This document shows positions 32,839-41,428 of a stretch of 64,000 nucleotides of DNA, in pieces. Within the stretch, counting starts at the first letter, position 1. Each line of letters opens with the position of its first letter. The DNA comes from ZC4RG17 sp036380875 (GTDB taxonomy: Bacteria > Actinomycetota > Acidimicrobiia > Spongiisociales > ZC4RG35): the NCBI GenBank assembly GCA_036380875.1, contig DASVDX010000072.1, positions 1 to 64,000 of the forward strand, read 5' to 3'. The notes beneath the pieces are model-generated. The model was not told where the DNA came from and did not search any database. It worked only from the letters and a program-made list of their open reading frames with translations. A program made the position numbers and the translations under genes.

Positions 32839-33408
32839 TCACCTCGGGTTCAGGAAGGACCAGATGGTATCGACCAACTCTTCACGGCTCAGCGGGCCGT
32901 TGGGGTCGTACCACCGTTCGAGGGCGTTGAGGATGGACAGGACGAAGATCCCTCCCATCTTGGGGTCGACGTCCCAGCGGAGCGAGCCGTCTTCGAGGCC
33001 TTGACGGATGGCGTCGCGGAACTCCGCCTCGTAGGAGTCGCGGGCGGCGACGATGCGGCTCCGGTGGTCTCCGTTCAGGAAGCGAGCTTCGTTGAGGAAG
33101 GTCTTGACCTCGTCGAGGTTGTCGACGACGACGTCGACGTGACCGGCGATGAGACGACGGAGCCGTTCGGCGCCGGTGCCGCCGGCGGCGCGGGCGGCCT
33201 CGGCCGACTCGGCGAAGAGGCGCGCCCCCTTCTCCACCACCTCGACGAGGAGATCCTCTTTCGAGGTCACGTGCGAGTAGAGGGACGAACCGAGCAGGCC
33301 GAGCTCCTGGCCGAGGTCGCGCATCGACGTGCCGTGGTAGCCCCGCTCGGCGAACAGCCGGCCGGCGGCGGCGACGACGTCCTCACGGGTGTTGCGCGTC
33401 GACGTCAT
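32839..33408 (-). CDS. TetR-family regulator, last gene of the paa operon
   Basis: A 189-aa TetR repressor. The helix-turn-helix is RLFAERGYHGTSMRDLGQEL followed by GLLGSSLYSHVTSKEDLL. The ligand domain (about residues 60-189) resembles the KstR/PaaR-like acyl-CoA-sensing group. The ATG overlaps the paaE stop as ATGA, so it is cotranscribed with paaABCDE. This, with the perfect palindrome upstream of paaA, suggests an autoregulated repressor relieved by phenylacetyl-CoA (inferred). Confidence 0.9.
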   Translation of the reverse strand: MTSTRNTREDVVAAAGRLFAERGYHGTSMRDLGQELGLLGSSLYSHVTSKEDLLVEVVEKGARLFAESAEAARAAGGTGAERLRRLIAGHVDVVVDNLDEVKTFLNEARFLNGDHRSRIVAARDSYEAEFRDAIRQGLEDGSLRWDVDPKMGGIFVLSILNALERWYDPNGPLSREELVDTIWSFLNPR

Positions 33409-34472
33409 ACGTCGTAGTCGACCGAGATCGTGTCGGAGACCGGGTGGGACTGACAGGTGAGGATATACCCCGCCTCCAGCTCGGAGTCGACGAGGGCGTA
33501 GTTCTTCTCCATCTCGACCTCACCCTCCACGAGCCGCGCCTTGCAGGAGGCGCACATCCCGCCCTTGCATGAGAACGGCAGCTCCGAGCGGACCCGCAGG
33601 GCGGCATCGAGCACGGACATGTCCGGCTCCATCCTCGTTTCCGTCGTCCGGCCGCCGAGCTTCACCCGCAGCGCCACCGAGCCCTCCGCCTCCTCAGGAG
33701 CGATCAGGGTCGACGGGTCGACCGGTCCGGCGAAGAACAACTCGTCGTGGATGCGGTCGGCAGGAACGCCGCGGGCCGCGAGGACCTCCCGCGCCGTGGT
33801 CACCATCTCGAAGGGCCCGCACAGGAACCACTCGTCGATGCGGTCGGCGGGAACCACTGTCGAGAAGAACTGCTCCAGGCGGCCGCCGTCGATGCGCCCG
33901 GCGTAGAGGTCGATCTCCGGGTACTCGCGGCTCAGAACGTGGATCAGGTGGAGCCGGTCCGGATACCTGTCCTTCAGCCCCTGGACCTCGTCGAAGAACA
34001 TGATCGAATCCGCCCGGCGGTTGCCGAAGATGAGCGTCCAGCGGCAATTCGGCTCGGACTCGAGGGTGGTCGAGATCAGCGACAGCACCGGCGTGATGCC
34101 CGAGCCGGCGGCGATGGCCCCGTAGTGGCAGGAGCGGGTGGGATCGGGCACGATCGTGAACTCCCCCACCGGGGGCATGACCTCGATGACGTCACCCGGC
34201 TGGAGCTTGCTCGTCGCCCATGTGGAGAAGGCCCCGCCCGGCAGCCGCTTGACGCCGACCCGGAGCACACCCGTGTTGGCGTTGGCGCAGACGGAGTAGC
34301 TGCGGCGCACGTCGCGGCCGTCGATCTCCGCCCGCAGCGTCACGTGCTGGCCGGGCAGGTACCGGAAGCGGGGGGCCAGGTGCTCGGGCACCTCGAACGT
34401 GAGGGCGACGGCGTCGTCGGTGAGCGGCTCGACCGCCGTCACCCGGAGGGGGTGGAACTCGACCGTGGTCAC
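33405..34472 (-). CDS. paaE: Phenylacetyl-CoA epoxidase, reductase subunit PaaE
   Basis: Transfers electrons from NADPH to the PaaABC di-iron epoxidase. The 355-aa protein comprises an FAD domain (RRSYSVCANANTG), an NAD domain (GSGITPVLSLIST) and a C-terminal plant-type [2Fe-2S] ferredoxin (CKGGMCASCKARL, last Cys in LTCQSHP). It starts with GTG right after the paaD stop (0 nt gap). Confidence 0.96.
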   Translation of the reverse strand: MTTVEFHPLRVTAVEPLTDDAVALTFEVPEHLAPRFRYLPGQHVTLRAEIDGRDVRRSYSVCANANTGVLRVGVKRLPGGAFSTWATSKLQPGDVIEVMPPVGEFTIVPDPTRSCHYGAIAAGSGITPVLSLISTTLESEPNCRWTLIFGNRRADSIMFFDEVQGLKDRYPDRLHLIHVLSREYPEIDLYAGRIDGGRLEQFFSTVVPADRIDEWFLCGPFEMVTTAREVLAARGVPADRIHDELFFAGPVDPSTLIAPEEAEGSVALRVKLGGRTTETRMEPDMSVLDAALRVRSELPFSCKGGMCASCKARLVEGEVEMEKNYALVDSELEAGYILTCQSHPVSDTISVDYDV

Positions 34473-34943
34473 CTACAGCTCCTTGAAGTGATCGAACGGC
34501 TCCCCGCAGGAGTCGCAGACCCGAAGCGCCTTGCAGGCGGTGGACCCGAACTCCGAAACGAGGCTGGTCGACCCGCTGCGGCAGCGGGGACAGAGAACCG
34601 GATGATCCAGCGCCAGGAGGCGCCGCGGCGGGGCGATACCGTGGGCTTCCAGCTTGCGGCGTCCCTCGGGGGTGATGTCGTCGGTCGTCCACGGCGGGGA
34701 GAAGACGGTCCGGACCTCGGCGCGGTGGTACCCGGCGTTGCGAAGGGCTGCGAGGATCGAGTCCCGGATCACCTCGGTCGCCGGGCAGCCGGAGTAGGTC
34801 GGGGTGACGGTAACGATGATGCCGCCGGTGTCGTCGACGTCGACTCTCCGCAGGATCCCCAGCTCCTCGATGGTGACGAGGGGCAGCTCGGGGTCTTCGA
34901 CGGAGGCTACGACCCGGACGACGTCTTCGAGTGTGATCACCAT
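34473..34943 (-). CDS. paaD: PaaD, phenylacetyl-CoA epoxidase assembly protein
   Basis: A 156-aa MIP18/DUF59-family protein with a C-terminal zinc ribbon (CPRCRSG and CDSCGEPF), needed for maturation of the epoxidase complex. The DUF59 part has SVEDPELPLVTIEELGI and YSGCPATEVIRDSI. I chose ATG 34943, overlapping the paaC stop by 7 nt; the longer frame upstream belongs to paaC. Confidence 0.93.
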   Translation of the reverse strand: MVITLEDVVRVVASVEDPELPLVTIEELGILRRVDVDDTGGIIVTVTPTYSGCPATEVIRDSILAALRNAGYHRAEVRTVFSPPWTTDDITPEGRRKLEAHGIAPPRRLLALDHPVLCPRCRSGSTSLVSEFGSTACKALRVCDSCGEPFDHFKEL

Positions 34944-35740
34944 TGGAGCTCCGGATAGGTCCGTTCCATCCACTGCATCTCGGCGAGGAGGTGGCCGAGG
35001 TGCTCTCCGTGGAAGCCGACCCGCCCGCCGATGCGCACGTATTCGTCATCGGGCCGGTCGAGGCCCGCTTCGGCGAACACCTCGGCGACCGTGCGCTCCC
35101 AGGCGGGACGCAGCGAGGCGGGGTCGACGCCGATCCCGGCTTCCACCATCGCTTCCTCGACGTGGTCGCCGACGAACATCTCGCCCGTGTAGCGCCACAG
35201 GCGGTCGACGGCGGCTTGCATGCGGTTGTGGGATTCCTCGGTGCCGTCACCGAGACGAACCACCCACGTCGATGAGTGGCGCAGGTGGTACTTCGCCTCC
35301 TTTAGCGCCTTCTGGGCGATTCCGGCAAGGGTCGGGTCGTTGGACGACGACAGCGCCTCCCATACCGGCACCTGCCAGGCGTCGACGAAGAACTGGCGGG
35401 CCATCGTGTGGGCGAAATCGCCGTTGGGCTGCTCGCACAGGATCAGATTGAGGAACTCGCGTTCGGTGCGGCGCATCGCCAGGGCGTCCTCGTCCCGTCC
35501 CCGGCCCTCCACCTCGCCGGCGTGGGTGAGCAGGTTGCGGGCGACACCGAGGTGGTCGAGGGCGAGGTTGGCCAAGGCGATGTCCTCTTCCAGGTCGGGC
35601 CCCCGGCTGATCCACTCCCCCAGCCGCTGGGCGAGGACGAGGTTGTCGTCGCCGAGACGGAGCAGGTAGGCGAAATGCGGCTCCAGATCCAACCGAGCCA
35701 TGCCCTGAGGCGGACCCGAGATGATCGCTCCCCCGGTCAC
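34937..35740 (-). CDS. paaC: Phenylacetyl-CoA epoxidase structural subunit PaaC
   Basis: The ferritin-like scaffold partner of PaaA (267 aa). It carries YLLRLGDDNLVLAQRLGEW near the N-terminus and KEAKYHLRHSSTWVVRLGDG in the middle; it lacks a full di-iron ligand set, as expected for PaaC. The GTG start overlaps the paaB stop (GTGA). An ATG 13 codons further in is the alternative start. Confidence 0.95.
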   Translation of the reverse strand: MTGGAIISGPPQGMARLDLEPHFAYLLRLGDDNLVLAQRLGEWISRGPDLEEDIALANLALDHLGVARNLLTHAGEVEGRGRDEDALAMRRTEREFLNLILCEQPNGDFAHTMARQFFVDAWQVPVWEALSSSNDPTLAGIAQKALKEAKYHLRHSSTWVVRLGDGTEESHNRMQAAVDRLWRYTGEMFVGDHVEEAMVEAGIGVDPASLRPAWERTVAEVFAEAGLDRPDDEYVRIGGRVGFHGEHLGHLLAEMQWMERTYPELQW

Positions 35741-36072
35741 ATCTGCCCCACTTCCTCGGGGATGTCGTAGTGGGTGGCGTGGCGATACTCCTTGGCCGAC
35801 GCGTCGTAGTAGTCCATCGCCTCCTCGGGCTCGAAGGCGCTGATGGCTCCCGACGGGACCACCCAGATGCTCACCCCCTCCTGACGGCGCGTGTAGACGT
35901 CGCGGGCGGCCTGGAGCGCGGTTTCGGCATCCGGAGCGTGGAGCGAGCCGCAATGGACATGGGACAGGCCCCGACGCTGGCGCACGAACACCTCCCAGAG
36001 GGGAAACCCGTCGGTGACGTCGGAGGACGTGGCGAACTCCTCGCCTTCGATACGGGGAACCTCGTAGGTCAT
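35737..36072 (-). CDS. paaB: Phenylacetyl-CoA epoxidase subunit PaaB
   Basis: A small subunit of 111 aa that bridges the PaaAC dimers in the family. It shows PLWEVFVRQRRGLSHVHCGSL and the typical SIWVVPS and YRHATHYDIP segments. Overlaps paaA by 4 nt and paaC by 4 nt. Confidence 0.95.
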   Translation of the reverse strand: MTYEVPRIEGEEFATSSDVTDGFPLWEVFVRQRRGLSHVHCGSLHAPDAETALQAARDVYTRRQEGVSIWVVPSGAISAFEPEEAMDYYDASAKEYRHATHYDIPEEVGQM

Positions 36073-37016
36073 ACCGCCACCTTCCTCTGCCGCTTGGCTT
36101 CGTAGGCCAGGGCCGCCTCACGGACCCAGGCGTTCTCCTCCCACACGGAGACCTTGTGCTCGAGTCGCTCGCGGTTCATCGGCCCGTTGCCTTTCACGAC
36201 GTTCCAGAACTCGTCCCAGTCGATCTGGCCGAAGTCGTAGTGGCCCCGCTCCTCGTTCCACTTCAGTTCGGGGTCGGGCAGGGTGACACCTAGGTACTCG
36301 GCCTGGGGCACGGTCATGTCGACGAACTGCTGGCGCAGGTCGTCGTTGGAGACCCGCTTGATCTTCCAGGCCATGGACTGCTCGGTGTGCGACGACTCGG
36401 CGTCGCTCGGCCCGAACATCATGAGGGAGGGCCACCACCAGCGGTTGACGGCGTCCTGGGCCATCGCCTTCTGCTCCTCGGTGCCCCGGCAGAGGGCGAG
36501 GAGGATCTCGTAGCCCTGGCGCTGGTGGAAGGACTCCTCCTTGCAGATTCGCACCATCGCCCGGGAGTAGGGCCCGTAGGAGCAGCGGGTGAGCATCACC
36601 TGGTTGGTGATCGCTGCCCCGTCGACGAGCCAGCCGATGGCACCCACGTCGGCCCAGGTGAGCGTCGGGTAGTTGAAGATCGACGAGTACTTGTGCTTGC
36701 CCCGGTGGAGCAGGTCGACCAGCTCGTGGCGTGTGATGCCGAGCGTCTCCGCAGCCGAGTACAGATAGAGGCCGTGGCCGGCTTCGTCCTGGACCTTGGC
36801 CATGAGGATGGCCTTGCGGCGCAGGGTCGGCGCCCGGGTGATCCAGTTGCCCTCGGGTTGCATGCCGATCACCTCGGAGTGGGCGTGCTGGGCGATCTGG
36901 CGGATGAGGGTCTTGCGGTAGCCGTCCGGCATCCAGTCGGTCGGCTCGATCTTCTCTTCCCGGTCGATGATTTCCTGGAAACGCTCTTCGGCGCGAGGCG
37001 GTGCAGCGGCGGTCAT
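36069..37016 (-). CDS. paaA: Phenylacetyl-CoA epoxidase catalytic subunit PaaA
   Basis: The di-iron monooxygenase subunit (315 aa) that forms ring-1,2-epoxyphenylacetyl-CoA. Metal-ligand segments are HAHSEVIGMQPEG, AKVQDEAGHGLYLYSAAE, and KEESFHQRQGYEILLAL. The ATG is preceded by TAGAGT 6 nt away, with no Shine-Dalgarno, and the 22-bp palindrome abuts this -10. It heads paaABCDE and the TetR gene; paaG, paaZ and paaK are not in the window. Confidence 0.97.
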   Translation of the reverse strand: MTAAAPPRAEERFQEIIDREEKIEPTDWMPDGYRKTLIRQIAQHAHSEVIGMQPEGNWITRAPTLRRKAILMAKVQDEAGHGLYLYSAAETLGITRHELVDLLHRGKHKYSSIFNYPTLTWADVGAIGWLVDGAAITNQVMLTRCSYGPYSRAMVRICKEESFHQRQGYEILLALCRGTEEQKAMAQDAVNRWWWPSLMMFGPSDAESSHTEQSMAWKIKRVSNDDLRQQFVDMTVPQAEYLGVTLPDPELKWNEERGHYDFGQIDWDEFWNVVKGNGPMNRERLEHKVSVWEENAWVREAALAYEAKRQRKVAV

Positions 37017-37022
37017 GCCGCC

Positions 37023-37028
37023 ACTCTA
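37023..37028 (-). promoter_or_regulatory. -10 element of the paa promoter
   Basis: TAGAGT on the minus strand, 6 nt before the paaA ATG, within TGTATAGAGT. It is immediately downstream of the palindrome at 37029-37050. Confidence 0.5.
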
Positions 37029-37295
37029 TACAAACGAACGTTCGTTTGTAAAGTAGGTGAGCATGTGACAGACGGCCAACCCGATGCCCGCCCGGGCGGC
37101 GACCCGGGACACGCTGTCGGCGGCGAGGCGCTGGAGGGCGTCGGGGGGCGTGGCCGGGTTGGCGGCGACGGCCATACGTACATCGGGGTCGGGATCTCCG
37201 GCCAACAGATCGAGCACGTGCGGGCTGGTGTCCGTTCGATGGGCGGTGGCGCGGCGGACGTGGAGCGGGATTCGCGAGAAGTCGATCTGGTCCAT
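37026..37295 (-). CDS. Small LRV/HEAT-like repeat protein
   Basis: An 89-aa ORF with ATG and GGAGGTG about 5 nt before it. The sequence contains a repeat of the leucine-rich-variant kind (HVLDLLAGDPDPDVRMAVAA, then ANPATPPDALQRLAAD). The function is unknown. Its final residues YFTNERSFV are encoded by the palindromic operator, so the terminal peptide is probably non-conserved. It is upstream of paaA on the same strand and diverges from the helicase. Confidence 0.65.
   Translation of the reverse strand: MDQIDFSRIPLHVRRATAHRTDTSPHVLDLLAGDPDPDVRMAVAANPATPPDALQRLAADSVSRVAARAGIGLAVCHMLTYFTNERSFV
37029..37050. promoter_or_regulatory. Perfect 22-bp palindrome, candidate TetR operator of the paa operon
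   Basis: The half-site TACAAACGAAC is followed without spacer by its exact complement. It occupies the -10 to -35 region of the paaA promoter, so a bound TetR dimer would block RNA polymerase. It also lies inside the last codons of the small ORF at 37026-37295. I saw no second copy in the window. Confidence 0.75.
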
Positions 37296-37375
37296 CAGCA
37301 CCTCCGTGTGCTGTTTCAGACGTCCACCGCATCCAATGAGTTCCCGCCTCCTTCCGGGATGTCTCAGCCAGCCCG

Positions 37376-37381
37376 TATGCT
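37376..37381 (+). promoter_or_regulatory. -10 element of a leaderless helicase promoter
   Basis: TATGCT lies 8 nt before the GTG at 37390. This supports GTG 37390 over the in-frame ATG at 37336. Confidence 0.4.
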
Positions 37382-37389
37382 CGGGAGCC

Positions 37390-39729
37390 GTGGACGCCCT
37401 CCTCCCCTTGCCGGGCCGCCGGTCCCTCGGCCGAGGGCTGGTGGTCGGCCCCGACGACCCGATGCCCGAGCCTGCCGAAGCCTGGCCGCGGTTCGTGATC
37501 GACGACGCCGTCTTGCGCGACCCGGCGGAGGCCGTCTCCCGGCTCGACGCCTGGTGGCGCGGCCGTGAGCCATCGGTCGTCGTCCTGGGAGTGCCGTTCG
37601 CCGAGCTGAAACGCCCGGAGACCAACGAGGAGGCGCCGTACCTCCTCGACCCTCGGTTCGAATTCCAGAGGGAGAGACTCCACTACCTCACCTGGGTCAA
37701 CCGCTACGACGGGAGAGGAGGCGCCCTCAGGTGGCACCACACCGATCGCGCATTGCGCCTGGGCGCCACTCGAGCCGACGGGCACGGCGACATCCTCGTC
37801 GAGGGCCGCCCGTTCTGGATCGACGGCGGGCCCCGAGGGCCGCTCGACGGCCTCGACATCGTCCATGTCGAGTCGGTGTGGTCGGGACGTCTGGAGCCGG
37901 ATCGCTGGCGGGAGCCGGCCGCCGACCTGGCCCCCGACCAGCTCGAGGCGGTGGCTCACCCGACGGGCTCGGCTCGCATCATCGCCCCGGCCGGCTCCGG
38001 CAAGACCCGGGTGCTCACCGAGCGCCTCCGTCATCTCCTGGTGGACCGGGGATGGAACGGAGACGTTGTGACCGCCCTCGCCTACAACCGACGGGCCGCC
38101 GAGGAGATGGCCACCCGTCTCGCCGAGGTGCCCGCTGCCCACGTTCGCACCCTGCACGCCTTCGGCTACGAGATCCTCGGCCGGGCGTCGGGCCGCCGCC
38201 CTCGCCTGCTCGAAGAGCGCGAGGTACGCCGCCTGCTCGACCGCTTGGCGAACCTGAGGCCCCGGGCCAACGAGGACGTCCATGCACCGTGGCTCGAGGC
38301 GCTGGCCGAGGTCAGGGTGGCGCTGCGACCGCCCGAGGAGGTGGAGGCGAGCCGCGACGACGTCCCTGGCTTCGCTCTCGTCTTCGAGGAGTACCGGAGG
38401 ATCCTCCACTCCCAGGGCGCCATCGACCACGACGAACAGATCTACGGGGCCATCGAAGTGCTCCTGCGCCGGCCCGACATCCGGGCGTGGGCGCAGGCCC
38501 GTTGCCGCCATCTCCTGGTCGACGAGTTCCAGGACCTCACGCCGGCTCATCTCCTCCTGGCCCGGCTCCTCGCCGCTCCCGGCTACGACGTGTTCGGAGT
38601 CGGCGACGACGACCAGGTGATCTACGGCTACGCCGGGGCGACACCGAGTTATCTGATCGACTACGCCGACTTCTTCCCGGGGGCGGCCCACCACCAACTC
38701 CGGGTGAACTACCGCTGCCCTGCGCCCGTGGTCGAGGCGGCGGCCAACCTCCTCTCCCACAACCGGCGCCGGATAGGAAAGACGGTCACGGCCGCCTCCA
38801 CGGCAACCTCGGGCATCGAAGTGGTGCGGGCGGCCGAAAAGGACATGGGCCGCCAGCTGGTGGCCGTGACCCGGGAGCTGATCGAGGCCGACGGGCCGGA
38901 ATCGGTCGCCGTGCTCGCCCGGGTCAACGTGGGCCTTCTGGTCCCCCAGATCACGTTCGGGGAACACGGCATTCCCACCGAAACGGCCCTGGACGCCACC
39001 CTCCTCGATCGATCCGGGGTGCGCAGCGCCCTGGCCTGGCTCCGATTGGGTGCGGCCGTGGCCAGACAGGAGCCGCTCACCGGAGCCGACCTCGATGAGG
39101 CCACCCGCCGACCGGCGCGCGGGCTGTCGCCCGGCGTCCGAGCCGCCCTGGGACGCGGCATGTGGACGTTCTCCCGCCTGGCGTCTTTCGCCGCCGGGGC
39201 CGACGACGAGCGCACCCGGACCAAACTCGGCGGCCTCACAGACGATCTGGCCGTGCTCGGCCGGCTCGCCGCAGAGGAGCCGGTGAGCGCCCAGTTGCTC
39301 TACATCCGCGACCAGTTGGGTCTGGGCGACGCCCTGGAGAGGCTCGACCACTCCCGGACACGGCCCACCGGGGGCCACACCGACGACATCGACGCCCTCC
39401 TCGTGCTGGCCCACACCCACCCGGAGGTGGAGTCCTTCGAGCCCTGGTTGCGGTCGGCACTCGACGTGAGGTCTGTCGGCGGGCCGACGGTGACCTTGAC
39501 CACCGTCCATCGAGCCAAAGGTGCGGAGTGGCCCCACGTCGTGGTGTGGGACGCCAGCGTCGGGCTCATGCCCCATCGTCTCGCCGATGATCTGGAGGAG
39601 GAGCGGCGCATATTCCATGTGGCCATGACGCGCTGCTCCCGTTCCGTCACGATCATCGCCCGCGCCAGACGTCCCTCGCCGTTCCTCGCAGAGCTCCTGT
39701 CGGAAGAAGTTCAGCTTTCGACTGCCTGA
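37390..39729 (+). CDS. UvrD/PcrA-family superfamily 1 helicase with an extra N-terminal domain
   Basis: A 779-aa DNA helicase. The motor motifs are complete: Walker A APAGSGKTRVL (about residue 200), DEFQD in LLVDEFQDLTP, GDDDQVIYGYAGA, the VNYRCP segment, TTVHRAKGAEWPHVVVWD and VAMTRCSRSV. About 180 residues precede the motor; they contain FEFQRERLHYLTWVNRYDG and a GDILVEGRPFWIDGG segment that I cannot match to a known domain. It lacks a C-terminal RecB nuclease or HRDC domain. The stop overlaps the convergent surE by 19 nt. Confidence 0.92.
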   Translation: MDALLPLPGRRSLGRGLVVGPDDPMPEPAEAWPRFVIDDAVLRDPAEAVSRLDAWWRGREPSVVVLGVPFAELKRPETNEEAPYLLDPRFEFQRERLHYLTWVNRYDGRGGALRWHHTDRALRLGATRADGHGDILVEGRPFWIDGGPRGPLDGLDIVHVESVWSGRLEPDRWREPAADLAPDQLEAVAHPTGSARIIAPAGSGKTRVLTERLRHLLVDRGWNGDVVTALAYNRRAAEEMATRLAEVPAAHVRTLHAFGYEILGRASGRRPRLLEEREVRRLLDRLANLRPRANEDVHAPWLEALAEVRVALRPPEEVEASRDDVPGFALVFEEYRRILHSQGAIDHDEQIYGAIEVLLRRPDIRAWAQARCRHLLVDEFQDLTPAHLLLARLLAAPGYDVFGVGDDDQVIYGYAGATPSYLIDYADFFPGAAHHQLRVNYRCPAPVVEAAANLLSHNRRRIGKTVTAASTATSGIEVVRAAEKDMGRQLVAVTRELIEADGPESVAVLARVNVGLLVPQITFGEHGIPTETALDATLLDRSGVRSALAWLRLGAAVARQEPLTGADLDEATRRPARGLSPGVRAALGRGMWTFSRLASFAAGADDERTRTKLGGLTDDLAVLGRLAAEEPVSAQLLYIRDQLGLGDALERLDHSRTRPTGGHTDDIDALLVLAHTHPEVESFEPWLRSALDVRSVGGPTVTLTTVHRAKGAEWPHVVVWDASVGLMPHRLADDLEEERRIFHVAMTRCSRSVTIIARARRPSPFLAELLSEEVQLSTA

Positions 39730-40505
39730 CGGACCTCCGGAGGCACCGTGGCGGCAGCAGGCATGCGGATCGGGGTGATCGAGATCACACCGTCGTGGGC
39801 GGCATCGATGTCGGAGCCGTCGACCGCCTCGAACTGGTTGATCTTGCCGCCGTATTCGTGGCGGTAGGTCCCGTCGTCCTGACGGGCGAACAGACGGTCG
39901 TAGCCGGACCGGGCGAGCGTGGTGACGCGCCGCTCCGTGTCGACCGTGGCGTCGTACGGCAGGTTGATAGAGACGACATCGGCGAATGCGTGGAGACCGG
40001 CCTTCTCGATCAGCCGCAGCACGAAGACGGTCACCTCGGACAGGCGCTCCCAGCTCGGGCGCTCCTCGGGAGTCATGACCCGTCGCCGCCACTCCCGCCA
40101 CTCGCCGCTGGCCATCGTCCCCGTCGACACGGCCACGGCGGGCACTCCCGAGATCCAGCCCTCGACCGCCGCCCCGACGGTCCCCGACGACATGAGGAAG
40201 CCCGTGCCGTGGTTGTAGCCGAGGTTGATGCCCGACACGACGAGGTCGGGGTGAGGGAGGTCGAGAGCGTGGATGCCGAGTTGCACGGCGTCGGCCGGGT
40301 ATCCGGAGACGGCGTAGATCTCCACGCCTTCCCGGGAGGTCTTCTCGACCCGCACCGGGTCGAAGCGGGTGATGGCTTTGCCCACCCACGACCGCTCTCG
40401 ATCCGGTACGACCACAGCCACATCTCCCAATTGCTCGAGACTGCGAGCGAAGGGGACGAGGGCCGGGGCGTCGATGCCGTCGTCGTTGGTGAGGAGGATT
40501 CTCAT
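39711..40505 (-). CDS. surE: SurE-family 5'/3'-nucleotidase (copy 2)
   Basis: A typical-length SurE of 264 aa. Motifs are MRILLTNDDGIDAPAL, VVVPDRERSWVGKAIT, VVSGINLGYNHGTG and SSGTVGAAVEGW. It lacks the N-terminal extension of copy 1 and has Ser in place of His before GTVGA. The ATG overlaps the preceding hydrolase stop (ATGA). The two copies are clearly diverged paralogues, not a recent duplication. Confidence 0.95.
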   Translation of the reverse strand: MRILLTNDDGIDAPALVPFARSLEQLGDVAVVVPDRERSWVGKAITRFDPVRVEKTSREGVEIYAVSGYPADAVQLGIHALDLPHPDLVVSGINLGYNHGTGFLMSSGTVGAAVEGWISGVPAVAVSTGTMASGEWREWRRRVMTPEERPSWERLSEVTVFVLRLIEKAGLHAFADVVSINLPYDATVDTERRVTTLARSGYDRLFARQDDGTYRHEYGGKINQFEAVDGSDIDAAHDGVISITPIRMPAAATVPPEVRQAVES

Positions 40506-41380
40506 GCCGCCGCCGACGACCTTCCGAACTCCCCCACGAGCCCGACGAAGGTGTCGACGTCCTCGAGCATGGCGATGTGGCCCACCTCGTCGAGGATCTC
40601 GACCCGCCAGTCGGGGCGAAGGGCGCCGAGCCGACGAGCCGCCAGCGCCGGGACCAGCCGGTCCTTCGCTCCGTGGACGACGAGGGTGGGAACGGCCACC
40701 GCGGCCACCTCCCGGTCGTAGGCGGCCTGGCGGAGAGTGGTGAAGACGATCGATCGGGCGGCGCGGATGAAAGCTTCGTCGATTCCGGGGATGTGCTGAC
40801 GTTGGACGGCCATACGGACGTGCATCTCGAAGACGTCCCGTGGGATCCGCTCGGGATGGGCGGCGCACAGGTCCAGCACCCAGCGGGCGATTTCTTCCGG
40901 TGTCATGGCGTTTCGCCGCCCCCACATCACCAACTCTGCGAGACCCGGGACCGCATACATGGCGAACATCGCCCCGGCGAGCGGGTCGGGTGGCTGGACC
41001 ACGAGGTCCCACGGCGCCGCCGGCGACACGAGGACCAGCCGGGACACCGTCTCCGGCGCCCGGGCCGCCTGGCGAAGGGCTATCGCCCCGCCCATCGAGT
41101 TGCCGATGAGCGTGACGGGCTGGCCTAAGAGGCGCAGGTAGCGATCCAGGACCCGGCGGTTGGCTTCCACGGTGGTCGAGCGTCCGGCCGGCGGGGTGAG
41201 CCCGAAGCCCGGCAGGTCGATCGCCGACACACTGCCGAACTGCTGCAGACCGGCCGCCGCCGGCACCCAATTGACGTGGGAGCCGCCGAGGCCGTGGACA
41301 CAGACGATCGGCTCGCCCTCGCCGCCCAGTTCGGCGACGTAGACGGGACCGTCGATGTCCAGATAGCGGGACTGCTCCAC
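40502..41380 (-). CDS. Alpha/beta hydrolase
   Basis: A 292-aa alpha/beta hydrolase of the MhpC/BphD-like kind. It has the oxyanion loop HGLGGSHVNW, nucleophile Ser in GNSMGG, Asp in HGAKDRLVPA and His in VGHIAMLE. No substrate can be assigned. The GTG is preceded by TACCCT 6 nt upstream (leaderless). It is translationally coupled to surE copy 2. Confidence 0.9.
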   Translation of the reverse strand: MEQSRYLDIDGPVYVAELGGEGEPIVCVHGLGGSHVNWVPAAAGLQQFGSVSAIDLPGFGLTPPAGRSTTVEANRRVLDRYLRLLGQPVTLIGNSMGGAIALRQAARAPETVSRLVLVSPAAPWDLVVQPPDPLAGAMFAMYAVPGLAELVMWGRRNAMTPEEIARWVLDLCAAHPERIPRDVFEMHVRMAVQRQHIPGIDEAFIRAARSIVFTTLRQAAYDREVAAVAVPTLVVHGAKDRLVPALAARRLGALRPDWRVEILDEVGHIAMLEDVDTFVGLVGEFGRSSAAA

Positions 41381-41428
41381 ACCACGAGGGTAGATGCGCT
41401 CGAGGCCTGGCAGAACACTGGCGAGACC

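Noticed and set aside
36118..40389. A 1423-codon open frame on the minus strand across paaA, the helicase and surE2
   Set aside because: It is a high-GC shadow antisense to the helicase, and off-frame on paaA and surE2; the real genes have clear family motifs in other frames.
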